Positions 33,560 through 43,555 of a stretch of DNA of 64,000 bases are shown in pieces. The notes below the pieces were generated by a model. It saw nothing but the letters and a program-made list of their open reading frames with translations. It was not told the DNA's origin and did not search any database. Position numbers and translations under genes: made by a program. The first letter of the stretch is position 1. The number at the start of each line of letters is the position of its first letter. Origin of the DNA: Methylotenera sp. (GTDB taxonomy: Bacteria > Pseudomonadota > Gammaproteobacteria > Burkholderiales > Methylophilaceae); the NCBI GenBank assembly GCA_002928535.1, contig PERG01000011.1, positions 1-64,000 on the forward strand. The letters run 5' to 3'.

Positions 33560-35497
33560 ATGCGCGCAGAACTTAGAAATTACCAGCATGAGCAATATTA
33601 TTTCAAGCTCAGGTTAGGTTTTGCCGGTTTAGTCGTGTTATGCCTGTTTGGCCTGCTGGCTTTCCGCTTTTTTTACCTGCAGATCAAGCAATATGATCAT
33701 TATCAAACGCTCGCTGAGAATAACCGCATCTCGCTTGTGCCCATCGTACCTAACCGCGGTTTAATTTTAGACCGCAATGGCGTAGTACTGGCGCATAACT
33801 TTTTTGTTTATACCTTAGAAATTACGCCCTCAAAAGTAGAAAATCTGGAAGCGACCATTGCCGAAATTAGCCAGCTTGTAGAAGTCAGTTCACTCGATCG
33901 CAAACGGTTTAAAAAATTCCGCGAGCAAAGCCATAGCTTCGAAAGCGTGCCAATTCGTACCCATCTGAATGAAGTAGAAGCGGCGAAATTTGCCGTTAAC
34001 CACTATCGTTTCCCTGGGGTAGAAATTAAATCCCGACTATTTCGCCATTACCCCATGGGTAAGCTGGGCTCACACATGGTCGGTTATATCGGGCGTATTA
34101 ATGATAAGGACCTGGTCAATCTGGAAAAAAATGGCGACCTTTCCAACTACAAAGGTTCGGATCACATCGGCAAGAGCGGTATCGAACAATATTATGAGCG
34201 TCACCTGCACGGCACCACTGGCTTCCAACAAGTAGAAATCGATGCGGATGGGCATGCAGTTCGCGTACTGTCCAGCACCGCGCCTGTGCCCGGCAATAAC
34301 TTGATCTTGGCTGCAGACAGCAAATTACAACAAATTGCCGAAACGGCTTTTGGTGATTATCGCGGTGCCTTAGTTGCCATTAACCCTAAAACCGGTGAAG
34401 TCTTAAGTTATGTGAGCCAGCCCACCTTCGATCCTAATTTATTTGTCGATGGCATTGATGTAGAGAACTGGAAGCTACTGAACGAGTCTTTAGATAAACC
34501 GCTGATTAACCGTCCCTTGCGCGGGATTTATCCACCGGGGTCCACTTTCAAACCTTTCACTGCGCTTGCCGGCTTAGAAGCGGGTAAACGCGCTCCGCCT
34601 TTTGCGATCCATGACGCTGGTTACTTTACTCTGCCTAACAACAGGCATCGTTATCGTGACTGGAAACCCGGCGGGCATGGAATTGTAGATATGCAGCGCG
34701 CCATTACCATTTCTTGCGATACTTTCTTTTATGGCTTGGCTATGGAATTGGGAATTGAAAAGTTGACCTCTTTCGTGCGCCACTTTGGTTTTGGCAAAAA
34801 AACCGGCTTGGATATTCAAGGAGAAATTGAAGGTTTACTGCCAACGCCAGAATGGAAAATGCGCCGATTTAAACAAAAATGGTATCCGGGGGAAACGGTA
34901 ATTGTCGGCATCGGACAAGGCTATACTTTAGTTACACCACTGCAGTTAGCCCATGCCACCGCCACATTGGCGAACAATGGCGTTGCCATTCAGCCTCGTT
35001 TAGTCACGCAAATTCAGAATGCCTTAACTGGCGAAAAAGAAACGGTCGCTCCGGTAGTAAAGGATAAAATCGAGCTCAATCCGGTGAATGTTGATATCGT
35101 GAAACGGGGTATGATCGACGTGACCTTGCCGGGCGGAACAGCTGCCAGCGTAGGTGCTAACGCTGGCTATAGTATTGCAGCAAAAACCGGTACAGCTCAA
35201 GTGATCGGCATTAAACAAAATGAGAAATATAACGAGAATACCATTAACCCTAGACACCTGGACCACGCCCTGTTTATAGCCTATGCACCTGCTGAAGACC
35301 CAACGATAGCCATTGCGATTATTGTGGAAAATGGCAAACATGGCGGCTCTACCGCTGGCCCGATTGCCCGGAAAATGATGGATTATTACTTATTAGGTAA
35401 AACGCCTGTGCCGGAAGCGCCGAAGGTCGCACTACCTGATGCAGCCATCAACGCTAATGTGCCAGTAAAGCCAGAGGCTGAAGAACACCATGATTAG
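33560..35497 (+). CDS. mrdA: Penicillin-binding protein 2
   Basis: 645 aa; NRGLILDRNGVVLAHN, YPPGSTFKPF (SxxK), SCDTFF (SxN-like), AAKTGTAQV. Confidence 0.96.
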   Translation: MRAELRNYQHEQYYFKLRLGFAGLVVLCLFGLLAFRFFYLQIKQYDHYQTLAENNRISLVPIVPNRGLILDRNGVVLAHNFFVYTLEITPSKVENLEATIAEISQLVEVSSLDRKRFKKFREQSHSFESVPIRTHLNEVEAAKFAVNHYRFPGVEIKSRLFRHYPMGKLGSHMVGYIGRINDKDLVNLEKNGDLSNYKGSDHIGKSGIEQYYERHLHGTTGFQQVEIDADGHAVRVLSSTAPVPGNNLILAADSKLQQIAETAFGDYRGALVAINPKTGEVLSYVSQPTFDPNLFVDGIDVENWKLLNESLDKPLINRPLRGIYPPGSTFKPFTALAGLEAGKRAPPFAIHDAGYFTLPNNRHRYRDWKPGGHGIVDMQRAITISCDTFFYGLAMELGIEKLTSFVRHFGFGKKTGLDIQGEIEGLLPTPEWKMRRFKQKWYPGETVIVGIGQGYTLVTPLQLAHATATLANNGVAIQPRLVTQIQNALTGEKETVAPVVKDKIELNPVNVDIVKRGMIDVTLPGGTAASVGANAGYSIAAKTGTAQVIGIKQNEKYNENTINPRHLDHALFIAYAPAEDPTIAIAIIVENGKHGGSTAGPIARKMMDYYLLGKTPVPEAPKVALPDAAINANVPVKPEAEEHHD

Positions 35498-36584
35498 TAA
35501 ACTCTTTAAAGGTTTAGTCAAACATATCGACTCATTCCTCATGGCCTGCCTGCTATTCACATTAATGGTGGGGCTATTTGTGCTTTATTCTGCCTCTGGG
35601 CAGAATATGGGTCGTGTGTACGGACAAGGTGTGAACATCATTGTGGCCTTAAGCTTCATGTGGGTAGCCGCCAATATTGCCCCCAACCAATTAGAGCGTA
35701 TTGCTCTTCCGCTGTATGCCTTTGGTGTTTTATTATTAATTGGCGTGGCATTATTCGGTGAAATTAGCCATGGCGCAAGGCGCTGGTTACATTTGGGCTT
35801 TGTGCGTATCCAACCTTCTGAAATCATGCGTATTGCCATGCCAATGATGCTTGCTTGGTATTTTGCTAAAAGAGAGGGTAAGCCGCGTATTGCAGATTTT
35901 GCGATTGGCGGAGTATTACTCTTGATCCCTGTCACCTTAATCATGAAGCAGCCGGATTTAGGTACGGCATTATTAATTAGTGCCTCGGGGTTTTACGTAT
36001 TATTTTTAGCAGGCTTAAGCTGGCGCTTCTTATTGGGCGGCGCAGTATTGCTAGGTGCGTTAAGCCCTGTATTCTGGTCCATGTTGCATGATTACCAGCG
36101 CAGACGTATTGAAATACTACTAGATCCAACGCAGGACCCGCTAGGCGCCGGTTACCATACGATCCAAGCGATTATAGCACTAGGCTCTGGCGGCACCGCT
36201 GGCAAAGGCTGGCTCAATGGGACGCAGGCCCAACTAGACTTTTTGCCTGAACGCACTACTGATTTTATTTTTGCCGTATTCGGTGAAGAATTCGGGTTCA
36301 TGGGGAACTTACTCTTACTGTTTCTTTTCAGTTTAATCATCATTCGCGGTTTAATTATTGCCTCACAAGCACAAAGTACTTTTTCACGCTTGTTAGCGGG
36401 CAGCATAACCCTTACTTTCTTTACCTACGCATTTGTTAACATTGGTATGGTGAGCGGCATTCTTCCCGTGGTAGGGGTGCCATTACCTTTAATTAGTTAT
36501 GGTGGCACTTCAATGGTGACTCTGTGTCTGAGCTTTGGTATTTTAATGAGCATTCAAACACATAAAAAATTGGTGGCAACGTAA
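35490..36584 (+). CDS. mrdB: Rod shape-determining protein RodA (SEDS glycosyltransferase)
   Basis: 364 aa; GARRWLHLGFVRIQPSEIMRIAMP, KQPDLGTALLI, PERTTDFIFAVFGEEFGF, PLPLISYGGTSMVT. Confidence 0.96.
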   Translation: MISKLFKGLVKHIDSFLMACLLFTLMVGLFVLYSASGQNMGRVYGQGVNIIVALSFMWVAANIAPNQLERIALPLYAFGVLLLIGVALFGEISHGARRWLHLGFVRIQPSEIMRIAMPMMLAWYFAKREGKPRIADFAIGGVLLLIPVTLIMKQPDLGTALLISASGFYVLFLAGLSWRFLLGGAVLLGALSPVFWSMLHDYQRRRIEILLDPTQDPLGAGYHTIQAIIALGSGGTAGKGWLNGTQAQLDFLPERTTDFIFAVFGEEFGFMGNLLLLFLFSLIIIRGLIIASQAQSTFSRLLAGSITLTFFTYAFVNIGMVSGILPVVGVPLPLISYGGTSMVTLCLSFGILMSIQTHKKLVAT

Positions 36585-37555
36585 TGGGGTTGAATAAAAT
36601 GTTTCTAAGCAAAAACTTGGTTTTTTTATGGATCGTAATATTACTAAGTTTGCTCAGTGCCTGTGGCGGTAAACGCGCAGTCAAACCTACTGTCGATGAT
36701 TCCGCTCCTGCATCAGGAGCAACACCAAAAACGAACACAGGTAAATACTATTTAGATGATGGGCCCGGCGAGAATCCACCTGCCAATATTGATCTTATTC
36801 CTGATGCCACTTTAAAAACAGAAGCACTATTGCCACGTGCCAATAAACCTTATACGGCATTAGGACAACGTTACGTCCCTATGACCAGTTACTCGCCTTA
36901 TCAAAAACAGGGCATCGCTTCTTGGTATGGTAAGCGTTACCATGGCAGAAAAACCTCTAGTGGTGAAGTGTACGATATGTATGGCATGTCAGCCGCGCAT
37001 CCCACTTTGCCCTTGCCCAGCTATGCCAGGGTGACTAATCCTGCCAATGGCCGTTCCGTCATTGTGCGCATCAATGATCGCGGCCCTTTTAAACATAATC
37101 GCCTGATCGATTTATCTTATGCAGCCGCTTACAAGCTACGCTTGGCAGGCCAAGGCAGTGGTTTAGTAAAAGTAGAAGCGATTGATACCAGCCCTCAAGC
37201 AATGCAGGGTTTACCAAAAAATGTGGCGATCCCCGCAGATGCGAACTTAGCAATCAATACTTCAGATGCCACAACTTCCAGCACTTTACCGCCACCACTC
37301 GATATCACACCCACGTTAGAAACCCAACAATATTATGTACAAGCCGGCGCATTCAGAAGTGAAACCAATGGCAATCTGTTACAGAAGAAAATCCAAAGTT
37401 TGGAACTCGCAGAAAATGTCGGTCTAGCGAACGTGTATAATAACGGCTTGTATCGTGTCAGGCTTGGGCCTTACACAAGTAAAGCCGAAGCCAACGCTTC
37501 TGCGGCCAATATCCGTAAACGGCTGAATACTTCAGCCATCGTTCAACTCCAATAG
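36584..37555 (+). CDS. rlpA: Septal ring lytic transglycosylase RlpA (DPBB + SPOR)
   Basis: 323 aa; lipobox LLSACGG; GIASWYGKRYHGRKTSSGEVYDMYGMSAAHPTLPLPSYARVTN; C-terminal SPOR. Confidence 0.93.
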   Translation: MGLNKMFLSKNLVFLWIVILLSLLSACGGKRAVKPTVDDSAPASGATPKTNTGKYYLDDGPGENPPANIDLIPDATLKTEALLPRANKPYTALGQRYVPMTSYSPYQKQGIASWYGKRYHGRKTSSGEVYDMYGMSAAHPTLPLPSYARVTNPANGRSVIVRINDRGPFKHNRLIDLSYAAAYKLRLAGQGSGLVKVEAIDTSPQAMQGLPKNVAIPADANLAINTSDATTSSTLPPPLDITPTLETQQYYVQAGAFRSETNGNLLQKKIQSLELAENVGLANVYNNGLYRVRLGPYTSKAEANASAANIRKRLNTSAIVQLQ

Positions 37556-37569
37556 TTAACCAAGAATCC

Positions 37570-38727
37570 ATGCATAATTTCATTAGACTTTTTAACGTAT
37601 TTCTCTTTTCTAGCTTAGCGCTATTTGCCTCTGTGCAAAACGCACATGCAGCAGCCCAAATTGCACCGCCGCCAAGCTTAGCGGTTAAAGCGTATCTATT
37701 AAAAGATTTTAATAGCGGACATACTATTGCAGCTTATAACAGCAATATGCGCGTTGAACCGGCTTCTTTAACGAAAATCATGACGGCATATTTAAGCTTC
37801 AAAGCGCTAAAGAATGGCCATTTGCAACTCACCCAGACCTTACCGGTAAGTGAGATTGCCTGGAAAATTGAGGGTTCTAAGATGTTTATTGAGCCTAACA
37901 AACCGGTGACAGTTGATGAGTTATTACACGGCACCATTATCCAGTCCGGCAATGACTCATCGATTGCTTTGGCAGAGGGTATTGCCAGCTCTGAAGCGCT
38001 ATTTGCTGACATGATGAATAAAGAAGCACAACGTCTAGGTATGAAGAACACCCATTACGTGAATGCAACTGGTTTACCAGACCCACAGCATTACACCACA
38101 GCGGAGGACTTGGCCATTTTAGCCACGGCATTGATCCGTGACTTTCCTAATGAATACCAGCGCCTGTATTCCACCAAAGAATATACCTACAACAAAATCA
38201 CGCAGCCTAACCGCAATCGTTTGCTATGGCTGGATCCCAATGTTGATGGGATGAAAACCGGCCATACAGAATCAGCAGGTTATTGCCTTATATCTTCCGC
38301 CAAACGTGGCAATACACGCCGCGTTGCCGTAGTCCTGGGCGCTCCGACAGATTCCACCCGCGCTACGGAAAGCCAAAAGCTTTTAAATTATGGCTTTCAG
38401 TTTTTTGATTCGCAATTAGTCTATAAACAAAGTCAGCCAATCAATCAACTCAAGGTGTGGAAAGGCGATCAAAACCAAGTAGCTTCTACGGTAGCGAATG
38501 ACGTGTACATCACTTTACCTAAGGGCGAATACGCAAACGTTAAAGCTTTGATATCCAGTACGCAACCTTTAGTGGCGCCCATTAAAAAAGGGCAGGTCAT
38601 TGGCACGATCAAATTCGTTTTAAATGGCAAAACTATAGATGAACGTAAACTGGTCGCAATCCAATCTGTAGAGATCGCCGGCATTTTCGGACGCGCTTGG
38701 GACTCACTGAAACTTTTAATGCAATAA
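37570..38727 (+). CDS. dacC: D-alanyl-D-alanine carboxypeptidase (PBP5/6 type)
   Basis: 385 aa; EPASLTKIMTAYL (SxxK), SGNDSS (SxN), DGMKTGHTESAGYCL (KTG). Confidence 0.93.
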   Translation: MHNFIRLFNVFLFSSLALFASVQNAHAAAQIAPPPSLAVKAYLLKDFNSGHTIAAYNSNMRVEPASLTKIMTAYLSFKALKNGHLQLTQTLPVSEIAWKIEGSKMFIEPNKPVTVDELLHGTIIQSGNDSSIALAEGIASSEALFADMMNKEAQRLGMKNTHYVNATGLPDPQHYTTAEDLAILATALIRDFPNEYQRLYSTKEYTYNKITQPNRNRLLWLDPNVDGMKTGHTESAGYCLISSAKRGNTRRVAVVLGAPTDSTRATESQKLLNYGFQFFDSQLVYKQSQPINQLKVWKGDQNQVASTVANDVYITLPKGEYANVKALISSTQPLVAPIKKGQVIGTIKFVLNGKTIDERKLVAIQSVEIAGIFGRAWDSLKLLMQ

Positions 38728-38731
38728 CACT

Positions 38732-39013
38732 ATGGCTGACTTAGACCCCGATACCCCGCCACCTTTAATTGAATTTCCCTGTGCTTTTCCAATTAAGGTC
38801 ATGGGAGAAACGCATGATGCATTTTCAGTGACCATTATTGATTTGATTCAAACTATCGTACCTGGATTTAACGCCAGCCATGTTGAAATGCGCGCGAGCT
38901 CGGGCGCAAAATACATCAGCCTGACTTGTACTGTCCAGGTCGTTTCACAAGCACAGCTAGATGACATCTATCGATTATTAAGTGCACATCCATTGGTTAA
39001 GTTCACGCTTTAA
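38732..39013 (+). CDS. ybeD: DUF493 / YbeD-like protein
   Basis: 93 aa; EFPCAFPIKVMGE, SSGAKYISLTCTVQVVSQAQLDDIYRLLSAHPLVKFTL; dacC-ybeD-lipB-lipA order. Confidence 0.9.
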   Translation: MADLDPDTPPPLIEFPCAFPIKVMGETHDAFSVTIIDLIQTIVPGFNASHVEMRASSGAKYISLTCTVQVVSQAQLDDIYRLLSAHPLVKFTL

Positions 39014-39016
39014 ACG

Positions 39017-39643
39017 ATGTTGTATCCATTGATCGTTAAACGATTAGGCATCACCGACTACGAAACAACCTTGCATGCCATGCAGCAATTTACAGCTACG
39101 CGCACGGCAGATACGGCCGATGAACTATGGCTCACAGAACATACGCCCGTATATACCTTAGGCCTCAATCGCAAAAATGTAAGCCTGCCGCAACGCGATG
39201 ATATTCCGCTTGTGTTAACGGATCGTGGTGGAAAAATTACCTATCATGGACCGGGTCAAATCGTTGTGTATGTATTGCTGGATTTAACGCGCCACGCTCT
39301 CAATATCCGAAGCCTGGTAAATAAATTAGAAGATTCAATTATCGCTTTACTGGCGCAGCATCAAATTACCGCTGTGGCTAAGGCAGATGCTCCCGGCGTG
39401 TATGTGAACGGGGCTAAGATCGCCTCTTTAGGGTTACGTATTAAAAATAATTGCTGTTATCATGGACTAAGTTTAAATGTAAACATGGACTTAAGCCCAT
39501 TTTCAGCAATTGATCCATGCGGTTATCGTGGCTTAGAAGTTACACAGACCCAGGACTTGGCCATGACAAGCGATTTCAATACCCTAGGTGAAATGTTAAT
39601 TAATCACCTCACCGCAAATTTAGGAATATCAAATAGCGTATGA
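39017..39643 (+). CDS. lipB: Octanoyltransferase
   Basis: 208 aa; [51 protein letters not shown]. Confidence 0.95.
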   Translation: MLYPLIVKRLGITDYETTLHAMQQFTATRTADTADELWLTEHTPVYTLGLNRKNVSLPQRDDIPLVLTDRGGKITYHGPGQIVVYVLLDLTRHALNIRSLVNKLEDSIIALLAQHQITAVAKADAPGVYVNGAKIASLGLRIKNNCCYHGLSLNVNMDLSPFSAIDPCGYRGLEVTQTQDLAMTSDFNTLGEMLINHLTANLGISNSV

Positions 39644-40602
39644 CTGAAACAACGATCATTAAACCAGCATCGAAAATAGCCGGTGTGAAGGAAATCGATG
39701 CTGCGAAGACATCGCGCATACCGATCAAGATCATTCCACAGCCTATGCAACGCAAGCCGGAATGGATCCGCATGAAAGTGCCGGATTCCGCGCGGTATCA
39801 AGAAATTAAAAAAGTATTGCGCGAGAATAAGCTGCATACCGTGTGCGAAGAAGCCAGTTGCCCCAATATCGGTGAATGTTTCAGCAGTGGTACTGCCACT
39901 TTCATGATTCTGGGCGACATTTGTACGCGTCGCTGCCCATTTTGCGATGTGGCCCATGGTAAACCTCTGCCACCTGATGTAAACGAACCGGAAAACCTGG
40001 CACGTACTATTGCGCAAATGAAACTGAAATACGTCGTCATTACCTCTGTAGACCGGGATGACTTACGTGATGGTGGCGCCCAGCATTTTGTCGACTGTAT
40101 TCATGCAGTACGTGCGCATTCCCCGGATATTAAGATTGAAATACTGGTACCGGATTTCAGGGGTCGCTTGGATGTGGCATTGGAAATCCTGCGTAAAGCG
40201 CCACCGGATGTGATGAACCACAACTTGGAAACGGTGCCACGCCTATATAAACAAGCCAGGCCAGGTTCGGATTACCAAAATTCATTAACCCTGCTCAAAA
40301 CATTCAGTGAAATGTATCCGCAAGTGCCGACAAAATCCGGCCTGATGTTGGGCTTAGGTGAAACAGATGATGAGATATTGCAAGTCATGCACGACTTACG
40401 CGCGCATCAGGTAAGTATGCTGACCTTGGGCCAATATTTGCAACCCAGTGTGCATCATCTCCCGGTAATGCGATATGTCACGCCGCAAATTTTTGATGAG
40501 TTAAAACAAAAAGCCGATGCCATGGGCTTTAATAACACCGCGAGTGGCCCCATGGTAAGAAGTAGTTATCATGCGGATGCACAAGCGCACCAAGTCATAT
40601 AA
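39640..40602 (+). CDS. lipA: Lipoyl synthase (radical SAM)
   Basis: 320 aa; [35 protein letters not shown]; overlaps lipB by ATGA. Confidence 0.97.
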   Translation: MTETTIIKPASKIAGVKEIDAAKTSRIPIKIIPQPMQRKPEWIRMKVPDSARYQEIKKVLRENKLHTVCEEASCPNIGECFSSGTATFMILGDICTRRCPFCDVAHGKPLPPDVNEPENLARTIAQMKLKYVVITSVDRDDLRDGGAQHFVDCIHAVRAHSPDIKIEILVPDFRGRLDVALEILRKAPPDVMNHNLETVPRLYKQARPGSDYQNSLTLLKTFSEMYPQVPTKSGLMLGLGETDDEILQVMHDLRAHQVSMLTLGQYLQPSVHHLPVMRYVTPQIFDELKQKADAMGFNNTASGPMVRSSYHADAQAHQVI

Positions 40603-40660
40603 GCACTTATATGCTCTAGTATTCGAGTGATATAGTCGCTAATACTTAAAAAAGGTAATT

Positions 40661-41956
40661 ATGGTTCCCCATCTCACCACTGCACTAAACGGTCCTCTAC
40701 TAACGTTGGAAAAACGCATGTTGAACGACATGCCGAAGATTGAGCATTGGTTCCGTTCGCAATGGTTGGAATATGCGGCGCCATTTTATGCCAGTGTCGA
40801 TTTACGTAATGCGGGCTTCAAACTAGCACCGGTGGATACCAACCTGTTCCCTGGGGGTTTTAATAATCTCAATCCAGAGTTTCTAACTCTAAGCGTACAA
40901 GCGGCTATGGTCGCTGTAGAAAAAGTCTGTCCGGAAGCGCACCGTTTAATGATTATTCCGGAAAACCACACTCGTAATACTTATTACCTGCGCAATGTGG
41001 TCGAGCTTGCTAACATCATGAAGCAGGCGGGTTTAGAAGTGCGTATTGGTTCTATTTCTCCTGAAATTACCGAACCCACAACCTTAACCACGCATGATGG
41101 CCATACATTACTACTTGAACCTGTCGTGCGCGTAGGTAATCGTATCAAGCTCATTAATCCTGAATTGGGCGATTTTGATAGTTGCGCAATTCTGCTTAAT
41201 AATGATTTGTCTGCAGGCATCCCGGACATATTGAAGGATCTTGAACAGGACTTGATTCCGCCCTTATATGCAGGCTGGAGTACGCGTCGCAAGACACAAC
41301 ATTTCTCGGCCTATAATCGCGTGGTAGAAGATTTCTCCAAGCTACTTGATATTGATCCTTGGCTGATTAACCCTTATTTCTCTACCTGTGGCCAGATTGA
41401 TTTTCATGCACGCGAAGGCGAAGAATGCCTGGCGCTCAAAGTCGATGAGCTATTAATGAAAATTCGCAGCAAATATGCGGAATATGGCATTACCCAGGAA
41501 CCTTTTGTCATTGTAAAAGCGGATGCTGGCACCTATGGCATGGGCATCATGACTGTAAAGTCGCCTGACGATGTACGTGACTTGAATCGTAAAGCGCGTA
41601 ATAAAATGTCAGTGGTTAAAGAAGGCCTGCAAGTCACGGAAGTCATTATTCAAGAAGGCGTTTATACCTTTGAAAGCATTAATGACGCTGTGGCCGAACC
41701 GGTGGTGTATATGATGGATCACTTTGTGATCGGCGGCTTTTACCGTGTACATACCAGCCGGGGAATAGATGAGAACTTGAACGCACCAGGCTCACAATTC
41801 GTTCCGCTTGCTTTTGAAAAGCCTTGCAGCATGCCTGATTGTGCGGGCCAACCCGATGCATTACCGAATCGCTTTTATGCTTATGGCGTAGTAGCGCGTT
41901 TAGCATTGCTTGCGGCTGCTATGGAGCTGCAGGAATTAGACCCCCTTAGCGACTAA
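40661..41956 (+). CDS. gshA: Glutamate-cysteine ligase (proteobacterial GshA variant)
   Basis: 431 aa; DLRNAGFKLAPVDTNLFPGGFNNL; adjacent to gshB. Confidence 0.9.
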   Translation: MVPHLTTALNGPLLTLEKRMLNDMPKIEHWFRSQWLEYAAPFYASVDLRNAGFKLAPVDTNLFPGGFNNLNPEFLTLSVQAAMVAVEKVCPEAHRLMIIPENHTRNTYYLRNVVELANIMKQAGLEVRIGSISPEITEPTTLTTHDGHTLLLEPVVRVGNRIKLINPELGDFDSCAILLNNDLSAGIPDILKDLEQDLIPPLYAGWSTRRKTQHFSAYNRVVEDFSKLLDIDPWLINPYFSTCGQIDFHAREGEECLALKVDELLMKIRSKYAEYGITQEPFVIVKADAGTYGMGIMTVKSPDDVRDLNRKARNKMSVVKEGLQVTEVIIQEGVYTFESINDAVAEPVVYMMDHFVIGGFYRVHTSRGIDENLNAPGSQFVPLAFEKPCSMPDCAGQPDALPNRFYAYGVVARLALLAAAMELQELDPLSD

Positions 41957-41961
41957 TTGCG

Positions 41962-42912
41962 ATGAAATTTCTTTTTATCATTGACCCTATCGCGTCATTA
42001 AAACCGGCCAAAGATACAACCCTTGCCATCATGCGCGAGGCTCAGCGCCGTAGTCATAGTATCTATATCAGCCAGCAACATGATCTTTTTTTGCGCGGCG
42101 CCACAGCGCGTATCAAAGCTAAAAAGTTTAACTTTGTAGAAGAAAATTATATTCTGGAACCGGAAGCGGAATATGTACCTGCCGATTTTAATGCGGTAAT
42201 CATGCGTAAAGACCCCCCTTTTGACAATGAGTATCTTTACAGTACTTATTTGCTCGAAATCGCCAGGGATCAAGGCGCAAAAGTCTTTAACGATCCGACT
42301 GCAATTCGTAGCTGGAATGAGAAGTTATCCGTTACGCGCTTTCCACAATTCACACCAGAGTTTTTGGTTAGCGCTGACAATAGTTTGATTCGGGAATTTC
42401 TAGCTGAGCATCAAGATATTGTTGTTAAACCTCTGGATGGCATGGGCGGTACTAGTATTTACCGATTAGGACTTGAAGACCCTAATATCAGTGTCATTCT
42501 AGAAACCATAACTGAATTTGGTACGCGGACTATTATGGCACAACGCTATTTACCGGCGATCAAGCAAGGTGATAAACGCATTATCGTCATCGATGGAAAA
42601 CCTCTGCCTTATGCTTTAGCGCGCATACCTAAAGCAGGTGAAACGCGGGGCAATCTTGCTGCTGGCGGCACAGGTGTCGCCCAGCCATTAAGCGCGCGTG
42701 ATTGGGAAATTGCCAGTACAGTAGGCGCTGTACTAAAGACCAATGGTTTGTTTCTGGTTGGGCTTGATGTGATTGGTGATTATCTCACTGAGATCAATGT
42801 GACCAGCCCCACAGGGATGGTAGAAATTGCAAAGCAGACGTACGACTTTGCACAACCATGCAATCCTGCCAGTGTCATGATGGAAGCCCTTGAACTAAAT
42901 ATAGCTTATTAA
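41962..42912 (+). CDS. gshB: Glutathione synthetase
   Basis: 316 aa; RKDPPFDNEYLYSTYLLE, VVKPLDGMGGTSIYR, DVIGDYLTEINVTSPTG. Confidence 0.95.
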   Translation: MKFLFIIDPIASLKPAKDTTLAIMREAQRRSHSIYISQQHDLFLRGATARIKAKKFNFVEENYILEPEAEYVPADFNAVIMRKDPPFDNEYLYSTYLLEIARDQGAKVFNDPTAIRSWNEKLSVTRFPQFTPEFLVSADNSLIREFLAEHQDIVVKPLDGMGGTSIYRLGLEDPNISVILETITEFGTRTIMAQRYLPAIKQGDKRIIVIDGKPLPYALARIPKAGETRGNLAAGGTGVAQPLSARDWEIASTVGAVLKTNGLFLVGLDVIGDYLTEINVTSPTGMVEIAKQTYDFAQPCNPASVMMEALELNIAY

Positions 42913-43006
42913 TAAAGCTATTAATACGAAGCAGCCTGTTTGTACTCAAGGCATTTGGTAGATATTTATTACCTACTTTATGAAAAGTATAATTTCATAT
43001 CCAGCT

Positions 43007-43555
43007 TTAACAAGCTCCCGCACTAGTTTTACTCACTGAGGCTCTACCTGAGCTACTGAGAGTAACCACACGCTTTTGCTCGCCTGTAGACGATGTTGCA
43101 CGGCAAAAAGTTAATGTTGCCTGCGTCACTCCAATGCCGGTTGGCTGAAAGCTTAAACTATCAATACCATTAGCTTCTGTAATTTTATAGCCTGAAGCCG
43201 TTGCCTGTTGATACTGAAGAACGGAAGCACCACTTAATATCAGCCAACCCTGTTCCCATCCTCCTGCCCCACAGCTTGTACCATTTGTGGATACACATAG
43301 AGTAACAACCGCATTGCGCTTAATCGCTTCACTACGTGCCAGGTGAGTACTTGCAATAAAATTATTAGCATAAGAACGTAATTTAGTACTAAGTAAAGCG
43401 TCATCAAAAGCCGGAAAAGCAACTGACGCTAATATAGCCATTATCGTAACAACTACCATCATTTCGATTAATGAAAAGCCTTGCTGAAATCCAGCCCCAT
43501 TTCTTTTAAAGCCCATCAAATAGAACCTCGAAAACATGGTCACTATTTTCATCAT
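43007..43555 (-). CDS. FimT/FimU-type minor pilin (GspH family)
   Basis: 182 aa; prepilin motif QQGFSLIEMMVVVTIMAILASVAFPAF; GspH-like C-terminus. Confidence 0.85.
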   Translation of the reverse strand: MMKIVTMFSRFYLMGFKRNGAGFQQGFSLIEMMVVVTIMAILASVAFPAFDDALLSTKLRSYANNFIASTHLARSEAIKRNAVVTLCVSTNGTSCGAGGWEQGWLILSGASVLQYQQATASGYKITEANGIDSLSFQPTGIGVTQATLTFCRATSSTGEQKRVVTLSSSGRASVSKTSAGAC